A stretch of DNA of 32,500 bases from Glandiceps talaboti (Eukaryota; Hemichordata; Enteropneusta; Spengelidae): the NCBI RefSeq assembly GCF_964340395.1, contig NC_135552.1, positions 10,209,694-10,242,193 on the forward strand. The letters are read 5' to 3'. The notes under the pieces were generated by a model. It ran no database searches. It worked only from the letters and a program-made list of their open reading frames with translations, and had not been told where the DNA came from. Numbering within the stretch: the first letter of the stretch is position 1; every line of letters begins with the position of its first letter. Position numbers and translations under genes: made by a program. Shown here piece after piece: positions 12,423-23,125 of this stretch.

Positions 12423-13334
12423 CAAATATTCATCGAAATTTATTTCGTTTCACATCTTAGCTAAAACACATGGCATTACCCTGTTTCTATTTCAGCATAA
12501 AAAGAAAGGCCTCTACACACACCCTTTTATCACAAAATTAATTGAACTAAGTATTCCGAGTTGTGATTTCATCGTGCGGCTTACAAACCAATATCAGCAA
12601 ACTGCTATCTAATTGGTTCGAGTATACAGACTTAATGGAATGGCATATATTTAACGACGAGGCAACGATACATTACCATAAACCGATGAATCACGACTTC
12701 GGAATTGAACTCGAATCACGTATGCGGTATAAAATGGAACATATCTAGATGACGAAAGGTCGGCATTTTTGTATAACAACCGACGGGGTTGTACAATCAC
12801 TTTAAGTGTAACTCTCCGTGTATGATATGTAAAATGTCATTTGATGCCTAAACACAGCAGTGTATCTACTATATCCTATTATAACAGGTTTTTACATCAT
12901 AGTATAAAAGTAAAAACTGAGAGCTAGTTTGCTCAACATCAGTCCTAACATATTTGTATTAATTTTACGGTGAATAAATGACCAATTTTCTCCATTGAAT
13001 GGAACATTCGTTTTACGTTTAGTGAAGAACTCGGATGCCAAAGTGTGTGTTTTTGTTCTGACGATGAACGATCGATGTACCCAGATTTCAGCTCTAAATA
13101 CACATGTAGGCCGATGCTTTAAAATCCACGATATTCAAATTTCGTGAAATTTCAAATACATACTTCATATATAACAACAACATATTTAATGACATTACAG
13201 GAGTATCCTTGATTATCCTATGAATTGTGAATTAGGCCAAAAACATTGTGTTTCCGATAAATCGACCGCCCCTAGTTTAGGCCTCCGACCCCAACATTGT
13301 TTTTAAACATTTAAAACAAAAAGATAAGAATTCT
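12423..13334. other. Non-coding stretch, no gene seen
   Basis: AT-rich. A 61-codon frame at 12563-12748 has no supporting signals. Confidence 0.5.
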
Positions 13335-13530
13335 TTGTCTTCTTGACCTTCATACACGTCTGTCTCTTTTTCCCAGTGATGTCTGTACATATTTTATCAA
13401 AACTATCACAGAAGGGGAATTCAGACCGACATTTTGTTTGTTTTGGGTCGAAGCAATATATGTAAAAAAAAATAATAAAATCCCAATTTACCTACTATAT
13501 TTTCTGAGCCCGACTATGTTATCGAAAACA
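13335..13530 (+). repeat. Dispersed repeat, copy B
   Basis: A diverged copy of 1925-2215 on the same strand. It has the GACC...GGTC pair, GGTCGAAGCAAT (13447-13458), a short A-rich core where copy A carries its trinucleotide array, then TTACCTAC.ATATTTTCTGAGCC and ATGTTATCGAAAAC. Being shorter and nearly free of microsatellite, it is probably closer to the ancestral structure. Confidence 0.5.
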
Positions 13531-14050
13531 CACACTTATACTTATAATTATTTTTTTTTGCATTAACATGGCAGTCATGTACTTGCCCACACAAGAAAGG
13601 CAAAAAAGTACTTCCATCCGAACGTTAACGTAATTTTAGTTACTTTCATGTTTATACTATTCGTTAATATTAATACGACAATGTGAATGAAGGGGTACAG
13701 AATCTAGATATATTGTCATCATAGGTACTTTTTACTGGCATCACATAATTTTATAATATATTCTGTGTGCGTCGATATTCATGGGTGACACAGATCAGAA
13801 ACGTGTTGTGTTGACATGAATAATGAATATTAATGACGATCGTTCAATTGCTACTATATATACTGCCCCATGTGAATATGTACACTTATATTAAGTATAA
13901 ATTGTTCAGTATTCCTCGTTTACCCAAGCTGAGAAAATTATCATAAATTTCCGAAGCTGGTGTGACCCAAAGTATTAGAAGGTCATGGCAACTCGAAAAT
14001 GTGTGCTAATTTATTCAGCGAGGATACATAGAAATGCAAATTGTAAATAC

Positions 14051-14051
<1 letters not shown>
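13531..14051. other. Non-coding stretch, no gene seen
   Basis: AT-rich sequence with no coding-like frame. Confidence 0.5.
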
Positions 14052-15353
<1,302 letters not shown>

Positions 15354-15680
15354 TATTATATTATATTATATCATATTATATATTATATTATATTATATTA
15401 TATATTTATTATATTATATTATATTATATTATATTGTATTGTATTGTATTGTATTATATTATATTATATTATATTATATTATATTATATTATATTATATT
15501 ATATTATATTATATTATATTATATTATATTATATTATATTATATTATATTATATTATATTATATTATATTATATTATATTATATTATATTATATTATATT
15601 ATATTATATTATATTATATTATATTATAATATATTATACATTGTATTATATTATATTGCATTACAGTACATTACATTACA
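15354..15680. repeat. (TTATA)n pentanucleotide microsatellite
   Basis: More than 40 near-perfect TTATA pentamers, with TTGTA variants near 15432-15455 and TTACA variants at the right edge (15660-15680). All three plus-strand frames stay open because the pentamer yields the same five sense codons in every phase. Confidence 0.95.
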
Positions 15681-17788
15681 TTATGTACTCCCGTTGCTTA
15701 AATATCTGTATGCTAATTTCTGTCTCAATATAACATTTTCTATATATAGTACATTGTTATTGCATGATGAATATTAAAACGGAATTTTAGTTTCGTGTAC
15801 ATCAAAATTTCAATATATTTTCCCATTTAAGTTAAGACTACATTAACGATTATATATTTATGTGTCTCTTGATTTTAATAAAGCGGTCTGCCACACATTC
15901 CAGGCGCCATCGAATGATGAAATCAGAATTCAAGTTTTAATATAGGTTTTGCCATTTTGGTTCTGTTGATGTAATACGACCTTGACGGTGGCAGAAAATG
16001 TTAAGAGGAGAAAACTAAGTGTGTGTTTTTAATTAACAACATTGTATTTCATTAAAATATCAAGATCGTACGGATGTCTTTTCAGTGATAATATTTATTG
16101 CGACGTGCCTGGCAATTAGTGATTGCTTTTGACATTGAGTAAAGTGGCCTTTAGGTTCCGTGATGAAATAACAAACATGTCATTCAGATCCAAAGAGATT
16201 TTCTTAATGTGACGTGTATTTCCAAAGTGACAGCACCATGGTCATATGTTGATTTATCATGTTCAAATGGAAAATGTATTTTTTATCAACTGGAACTAGA
16301 TGTGGCGCCTGGTGTACTTCATTGCTGTGCATTTCCGTCTATAGTAGCTAGATTACTAACGCAACTGGAGAGACGTCCTTGTGGCTTCACGCAGACAGCG
16401 TATTGGCCGTCTGAGATTCTAGGAACTAACGAAGTGTAAGCGATGGATATGCCTTCATACGTTTAGAAGAAACAGGAAGCAGAAGAATCCATCAATAACA
16501 CGTAATTGTGTTGAGATTTACGTGGAATAAACGGCTTCCTAAAGCCGTACAACGACACACTTTACCGGACATCAATTCTAATTATGAGCCACATTTTGAG
16601 AAATTCTCAGAAATCGAAAGAGTTTCACCGGAAGGCATTTTTAAATTGACAATTGATCTAAGAAAAGATATAATTTGTAAAGAAAATATCACGAAATACT
16701 TTAAGCTGGATTTTAAATATTGATCGCAAAATAATTGCTTTCTAAGACAAAAATGAGAAATTTAATGCCTTCGTTAATAAAGTGGATGTAGGTATAATGG
16801 AAGTAATATGTCTTTAAAGAGAGAAATTAGTACTGGGTTTTGTATAGTCGATGTTGCTGCGAATTGTCATTTTGCTTCGTCCAGTAAACAAGAAGAAACT
16901 AGTGAAACATACTCGTGTCAGATACAGCAGGTCAAATGTATTACAAAATCATTTGGATAAGCTATTGAAGTGCGTTCCATAGCTTTTTCGAAGATTGGGG
17001 TTTTGAAATATCGCAAAGCCGTGTACGTACGTTATGAGGCGACTCAATCGTTCGATTGCTGTACACGTATTATTCATATACGCTGTATATTATAACCTAG
17101 CATTCCAGATACCAAATCACTTGGAAAATTATCTCACGCCTCGATAACTAGATATCACCTTGCAGAGAAGACGTATCACCTTACAGAGAAGACATAGTAC
17201 GTAGTCGCGAGGAAATTAAAGATGGTTATTAAGGTTACATGAGTCCCAGAGTAGCCTGTTTGCAGTCGATGTAATCTTAGTAATGACGTGTCGTGATGGT
17301 CAACATTGCTGAGGCCCCCTCGACTGTCAAACTGCCTAGTCTAAAGGGCTAATGAGTTAATATGAAGCGATAGAAAAGGTGAGCGACTGCTCTAAAAAAA
17401 GGTTATGAAAATTGGCAGATAAAATGATATTGGGAGTTTTTTCTCTGCTCCCACAGCTGGTCTTAGTCCCTGTGTGGGTATTGCTTCAATCATTCGGTAT
17501 TAGCTAGTAACCTTGATTATTTCCCTTGATGACTCGCCGCAGAGTACGTCAGACCTCTTCTGAGCCAGATTGACCAACTTTTAAACACTCTATTTCAGAC
17601 AGTGTCGTAAAGAGATCGAAGGCTTTATGATAATGCGAGCCGTAGAAGTTTTCAAAACGTTCTTGTAAGTATGTATCCGCCTTGCAATGCATCAATTGAA
17701 ATATTTTCCAACACGTAGAGACTTTATGATATCAAAGTAAACCCGATTTTTGAATGGATAGGTAGTTTGTTGGGATTAGTGCACGTAA
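15681..17788. other. Non-coding stretch, weak ORFs only
   Basis: Two frames, 16209-16439 (76 codons) and 16508-16723 (71 codons), have somewhat more balanced composition than the background. Neither has a recognisable domain, and the second starts at a non-ATG codon. A small tandem duplication of 21 bp (ATCACCTTRCAGAGAAGACRT) occupies 17154-17195. Confidence 0.4.
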
Positions 17789-17820
17789 ATTACCAAAAAT
17801 GCGCATGCGCATTCGGTAAT
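17789..17820. promoter_or_regulatory. NRF-1-type palindrome inside a larger inverted repeat
   Basis: AATGCGCATGCGCATT (17798-17813) is a perfect 16-bp palindrome whose core TGCGCATGCGCA is an exact NRF-1 consensus match. It is framed by ATTACC (17789-17794) and GGTAAT (17815-17820), giving a 32-bp imperfect foldback. It lies 60 bp upstream of the LTR element and no cellular gene is adjacent. Confidence 0.4.
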
Positions 17821-17880
17821 ACTGTAAAAGGTTAATTATACATCTATTAATACCCTAAACTTCAAGATGCTCATTTAGTA

Positions 17881-17884
17881 TATC
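17881..17884. repeat. Target-site duplication TATC, left copy
   Basis: TATC immediately precedes the left LTR and recurs immediately after the right LTR. Confidence 0.75.
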
Positions 17885-18491
17885 TGTCACGGATGACAGA
17901 ATACAACTTTTTAATATTCGCTAAGTTTTGATGTTTTGCGAGGTCACCATGAACTCTCAGCTGTCATGAATTAACACTTAGAACAAATGTTTGCATTGCG
18001 CGAATAGTATTCTTCTAAGATGACAACATTAAGTTATTAAAAGATCGTTGATGTCGAATAATGACTGATTACAGACAGTTGGAAGAACAATGACGTGATC
18101 ACATTGTTTAGCTAGTTTTCATATTTGTCAATATCATTTGCATTGAATTAAGGCGACGGCAATACTTCCGTTTTAGTCATTTATGGTGTTGATTACTTTA
18201 TCATCCAATCATTTGAGTATTGTATATTTTATGTTTATAAGAATTTGATGGAATAATAAAAGTTTGGATTCAGTCTTTGGAAGAAACGGTCTGAGGTCAG
18301 GAGCTTCGATCTGCTCCGTGGCCACTTCCAAATGATCCAGGTTAACCATGAACATTGTGTGTAGTCTGAGCTAATCTAATTCCCTAAAAGTCCAAGTCGA
18401 TCCCGTGTACAGAGTGGAGAGAGAGAGAGAGAGAGAGTAACATGGAGGGGGGTTACCTTAACAGAAGAGCTAACCCTATCTATTTGTTACA
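17885..18491 (+). repeat. Left (5') LTR, 607 bp
   Basis: Begins TGTCACGGATGACAG and ends TTTGTTACA. Promoter-like elements are CCAAT at 18205-18209 and TATATTTT at 18223-18230. The poly(A) signal AATAAA is at 18255-18260. A (GA)n tract occupies about 18416-18437. Near the 3' end, GGGTTA (18450-18455) pairs with TAACCC (18471-18476). Confidence 0.85.
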
Positions 18492-18492
18492 T

Positions 18493-18505
18493 TGGTGGAA
18501 AAACC
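18493..18505 (+). other. Primer binding site-like sequence
   Basis: TGGTGGAAAAACC starts one base after the left LTR. Its complement ends in ...CCACCA, as the 3' end of a tRNA (discriminator A plus CCA) would. I do not assign the tRNA species. Confidence 0.5.
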
Positions 18506-20039
18506 GGCCTTGGACTAGAAGGACCATTGTGCGCGTAATGAGACAAATTTAAACTTTATGAAGAATAATTGACAACCTTTGAGAAGAAGAAAAAAACAAC
18601 GCCGCTGGGTGAGTGAGAAATCGATGACTCGATAACTTTTCGAAAGGAAACTTTTAATGATTATGATACAATGGTGGGAATTCAACTCGAACTAGAACTC
18701 GTAAATATTGCAGTGACGGACTAAGACATCTCAGAAGGCGGAATTGTGTTTCAAAACGTGGAGTTGTGAATAAACAGACAGCGATAGAGACTTTGACAAA
18801 CGTAGCAGTGAAATCTTCAACGGGATCGAACAGCTGACAGGCGATTGGAGATATCGCGTATCGGACGCTGATGCAGACCGAAGCAGTTCGCATGTGAACT
18901 ACATGTTTAAGACTTTTGAAGGACAAACAACTCATTAATCATACGGTAGTAGAGATTTGCTAAAGATTGGCATTATTTTTATTCCTCGAATTCATTTCTA
19001 TTCATGATCAGCAATTTTTTTACTGTGTGTACAGAGAAATGTGTAAGAAATAATAATTGTATGCTCGATTTAGTTTGACGACGAACAATTCTTGAAATCT
19101 ATTTTCCTATCACAACCATTTCAGTGATGCTGTTTTACATCTCAACGGTCGCGTACAAGCAGGAAGAATATTATTGATTTTTCTATGGAGAAAATTTTAG
19201 TTTTAATAAGAATATGTATTGAAGTATGGAGTATTGGAAACTCCGAAGTTTTATTGACTCTGAGTTGTAGTGAGCCGAAACGCTACAGATAAATGCGTTG
19301 CTCACAAGTTGAGTCTGATTTTGTGATTTAAAGTTCCTACAGTAAAGAAAGGAACCATGTTGATATAGTATTTTATTGAATCTGCAGTACAAGATAACTA
19401 TTTGAATTTAAATTTGAGTGCAAAACAGAGATCCGACCGAAATGAGCTGTATTATTGTCTATGCAAAAATTTCTTTCAAATTCCGCAAGAATTTCTGAAA
19501 TTCCTCAGATGCTAAAAACCCGTATGATAACTGCTAGTCCAACTTTTTTCAATCGTAAACGACGTAAAGTTGTTGTTTTTTCACAAAAAAGAATGACACC
19601 ACTTGTTTAATGAAATGATCATTCATTTCATGATTTTGAGTTGTCATTGAAGAGTACCTGTATGATAGATTTTACAAGTCAAAATTCAAAAGGGGTTCAT
19701 TTTTATCTGGGTAAAAGATAGGCACGGCTGTGTGAGTGATTGTATAGTCTGATCAGACGCTGTATGATTGAGGAGCTGTATAATAGAGGACTTTAAAGGT
19801 ACTTCTTAAATAACCACTCGCATTATCGTCAATGTTGGAAAAGATAATTCCTGCAATTCCGATCTTTGAAAGTAAACTGAATATCTCGAAATCAGACTGC
19901 TGTTCAAGAAATGAGCACACACCCATACTATTCCAAGTTTAATTTCTTTAATTGTTTGTACTTTTCTCCTTTTCTATCGATTTACAAAATCACAAAAAGT
20001 GTTTCATTTATGAAAGGCAATTATTTTGAATATTTTAAT

Positions 20040-20059
20040 GTGTGGCGGGGACGCCACAC
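20040..20059 (+). other. 8-bp-stem hairpin upstream of the polypurine tract
   Basis: GTGTGGCG (20040-20047) and CGCCACAC (20052-20059) form a perfect stem with a GGGA loop, just before the polypurine tract. Confidence 0.5.
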
Positions 20060-20062
20060 TTT

Positions 20063-20077
20063 GGGAAAAGGTGATAG
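20063..20077 (+). other. Polypurine tract-like sequence
   Basis: GGGAAAAGGTGATAG directly abuts the right LTR. This is the expected place for plus-strand priming. Confidence 0.6.
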
Positions 20078-20679
20078 TGTCACGGATGACAGAATACAAC
20101 TTTTTAATATTCGCTAAGTTTTGATGTTTTGCGAGGTCACCATGAACTCTCAGCTGTCATGAATTAACACTTAGAACAAATGTTTGCATTGCGCGAATAG
20201 TATTCTTCTAAGATGACAACATTAAGTTATTAAAAGATCGTTGATGTCAAATAATGACTGATTACAGACAGTTGGAAGAACAATGACGTGATCACATTGT
20301 TTAGCTAGTTTTCATATTTGTCAATATCATTTGCATTGAATTAAGGCGACGGCAATACTTCCGTTTTAGTCATTTATGGTGTTGATTACTTTATCATCCA
20401 ATCATTTGAGTATTGTATATTTTATGTTTATAAGAATTTGATGGAATAATAAAAGTTTGGATTCAGTCTTTGGAAGAAACGGTCTGAGGTCAGGAGCTTC
20501 GATCTGCTCCGTGGCCACTTCCAAATGATCCAGGTTAACCATGAACATTGTGTGTAGTCTGAGCTAATTCCCTAAAAGTCCAAGTCGATCCCGTGTACAG
20601 AGTGGAGAGAGAGAGAGAGAGAGAGTAACATGGAGGGGGGTTACCTTAACAAGAGAGGTCACCCCCACAATTTGTTACA
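20078..20679 (+). repeat. Right (3') LTR, 602 bp
   Basis: Same termini as the left LTR. CCAAT is at 20398-20402, TATATTTT at 20416-20423 and AATAAA at 20448-20453. It lacks 5 bp present in the left LTR near 18373. Its 3'-terminal hairpin is formed by GGGGGTTACC (20636-20645) and GGTCACCCCC (20657-20666), which differs in sequence from the left copy. Confidence 0.85.
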
Positions 20680-20683
20680 TATC
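20680..20683. repeat. Target-site duplication TATC, right copy
   Basis: Matches the left TATC at 17881-17884. Confidence 0.75.
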
Positions 20684-21844
20684 ATTCATACGGATTTTAC
20701 TCATCTGACTGTACATGCTATTAAAGGGTTTTATTGCTTTGAAATATGCCAGGCTCGTTTTATTTTATAACTACAGAGAAATACCTTTTATTTAGTCATT
20801 TCTATACAGACATCTGGAATTGCGTGCTTTCGTTGGGCTATATAAAACACGCTGATAGACATGCAGTGATTTTAAGATGCGTGTTGGCACAGTTTGGAAT
20901 ATTGCATAATCGGGGATATCAATCCACTGTGTGATTTGGCTTCACTATATTCGCTATAACGTACCTGTGCGCCCTGGAAATATCAGTCTTAAACTTGATT
21001 TGCTGTTACTTCTACAAGAAACGCAAACCTGTTCTCAGTTAAATCAAAAATGAAAGAAAAAATCGCCATGTCCATCAACCCTTGTCCATCAACCCAACGT
21101 ACGCTCCGAATCCCCGCTTGGTCTGACGTGTCTGTCGTTACCCCATCCTGCAAAAAAAACCATATTCGTTAACCTGAAGTTGAGATATGTGGGCCTAGTG
21201 ATAACCAAACATCGCAAATGATATTGTAGCTCGCATTTTAAAGAGGAGAGCATAGTTACGGAACTAGCCAAATGCCGGGTAATAAGCAGAATCATACAAA
21301 TACAACGTACAAGCGCACAATCGTATGAATCCCATATGAATAATTGAAGATTCACTATAAGTTTATCTCTCGAGTATATACCATATGGTTATGTAATGAG
21401 ACAGAGTGTTATTTCGACCGATGCGATATTCACTGTTCTCGTAACTTTTAATGCCAGCCGATGCAATCTTTTCCACTGTATAGTCAACTTAACTGAAATA
21501 CATGTACGGCCTTTGTTTTGTTCTTGGATCTGACGATTATTTGATTATAGTTAAAATGTGCTCCCATTTCTTGAGTAACCCATACGTTACATAATACAAC
21601 GAATAACTGCTTGAGTTAGAGAATATTTCTCGTCAGAAAATTACTTCTAATGAAATAAGTTTGGTTGCTACACGAGACACCTATGGAAATGTTAGAGAAT
21701 GTATTAACGTTCGTGAAGGTTGTCCCGTTAGATTGGTAGAAGGTTTGCTCTTGACTGTACGTATGCATCTGTCTGTGTCATCTTTTAAATTCGGACAATA
21801 GCTTATTCTTTCATATAAAACAACTCGGGGAATATACATATATC
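20684..21844. other. Non-coding stretch, no gene seen
   Basis: Short frames at 20746-20934 (+) and 21089-21355 (-) have no recognisable domains. Confidence 0.5.
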
Positions 21845-21851
21845 GATGATA

Positions 21852-21904
<53 letters not shown>

Positions 21905-21923
21905 AATAATAATGATAATGATG

Positions 21924-21984
<61 letters not shown>

Positions 21985-22038
21985 CGACGATGGTGATGAT
22001 GATGATGACGACGACGACGACGACGGTGGTAGTGGTGG

Positions 22039-22077
<39 letters not shown>

Positions 22078-22109
22078 CGGTGATGATGACGATGATGATG
22101 ACGATGATT
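21845..22109. repeat. (GAT)n microsatellite with GAC and GGT variants
   Basis: About 88 trinucleotide units, mostly GAT, with a GAC block near 22007-22025 and a short GGT/GTG patch at 22026-22040. The Met-repeat and Ile-repeat frames are artefacts. Confidence 0.95.
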
Positions 22110-23111
22110 AGAGTCACTATTGGACCAATATTACTTGTTAACTTCCACTGAACTTATATGAAAGGTGCTGAGAAAAAATATCACAAATGCAGGAGCGTTA
22201 AAATCGTCGTTTAAGTGTTAATGTTGTACTGACGTATGGAAACCCCTTATGCTCCATCTGGCCTTGACGATGAACATTCCCTAGGGAAAATCGCGTTGTT
22301 CATCTAGTTGCAGAAAATGTATAAATAGCGCTATCACGTAAAGTTAAATATATGCAAATGAGTACATATTTCCAAAGGGAAAATGTTTAAACTAGTTAAA
22401 TTGCTCTCTTATAAAAGCGTAGATGTAGATGTGAGTGGTGGTGGTTATTCCTAGCAATCCCTTGGGTCAACAACAGATGCTGTAATTGATACGAGTCTGG
22501 CAGGTACAAAGAAAAGTACATTTCCCTCGAGTCACATGATGGGATACTCTTGTAAATTTTCAGTCATTCATTTTTAACTTAAATCCGCAAATCAGCGAGA
22601 AACCCCCCAGCTTATTATGACTTTGACGTTCGAACATCGTTTGGATTCGTAGATTGGATGAGATCGATGTATCAGCCAAAGGGTACAGCACGCACTTATC
22701 CTGTCGCGCAAATGACTTTTTTGTGTAAATATCTAATGTAGAAATGTGTGCAGGCATACTTGCGTAGTTGTTATTGGAATTGCTCCAAGAATCAACCCAT
22801 TCCAAATATCATAACCTTTTTAGCCTACATTTAAACAGAAATCTCACACCCTAATGTTTGAGCAGCTGCAAACTATAACATCGAATTCCTTAGTTTCCCT
22901 CACATCATGTAGAATGTAATTGGATGATGTTTGCTCTCTCAGACTATGTTTTGAATAATAAAATATTATATGTCAAAATAACAGTCTAGCGATAGCCTAG
23001 ATTCGAACATTAGGTTCGCCTGAATTTGTTCCTGCTTTGTGAAACTAGTTTGTTATAATGATGACAACGATTTTGTGTCGCAGTTACAAGTTCTTGCTAG
23101 AAAATACGCAG
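22110..23111. other. Non-coding stretch with TATA and octamer matches
   Basis: TATAAATAG (22320-22328), an octamer ATGCAAAT (22352-22359) and a second TATAAAAGC near 22411 occur close together, but no coding frame or RNA gene follows them. Confidence 0.4.
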
Positions 23112-23125
23112 TGACCTTTTGACCT
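23112..23125 (-). promoter_or_regulatory. Perfect DR2 nuclear-receptor element
   Basis: TGACCT-TT-TGACCT on the plus strand reads AGGTCA-AA-AGGTCA on the minus strand: two perfect half-sites spaced by two bases. That is the classic DR2 architecture bound by RAR/RXR-type receptors. No gene is adjacent, so activity is unproven. Confidence 0.4.

Larger units (their letters stand above)
17885..20679 (+). mobile_element. Non-autonomous LTR retrotransposon (2795 bp)
   Basis: Two direct ~605-bp LTRs starting TGTCAC and ending GTTACA flank a 1586-bp internal region. The LTRs differ by one substitution (near 18056), one 5-bp indel and a cluster of eight changes near their 3' ends, so insertion is recent. 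The host site TATC is duplicated outside both LTRs. Directly inside the left LTR is a PBS-like sequence and directly before the right LTR a purine-rich tract, which fixes the plus orientation. The internal region shows no gag, protease, reverse transcriptase or integrase. Its longest plus frames are under 70 codons, apart from short open stretches broken by stops. It would therefore depend on proteins from a related autonomous element, as TRIM or LARD elements do. Termini and structure suggest Ty3/Gypsy-like mechanics, but with no coding region the clade cannot be assigned. Confidence 0.85.

Noticed and set aside
16209-16723. Two consecutive frames of 76 and 71 codons that might be exons
   Set aside because: Composition is somewhat more balanced than background, but there is no domain, no clear splice-site pair and a non-ATG start for the second. 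Not enough to call.
18654-18935. Minus-strand 93-codon frame inside the LTR element
   Set aside because: It is antisense to the element's orientation and has no retroelement or cellular domain. The sense strand is broken by stops.
21803-22151. Met-repeat and Ile-repeat frames
   Set aside because: Artefacts of the (GAT)n array.
22320-22420. TATA boxes with an octamer motif, possible promoter
   Set aside because: No coding frame or small-RNA gene follows. AT-rich DNA yields TATA matches readily.
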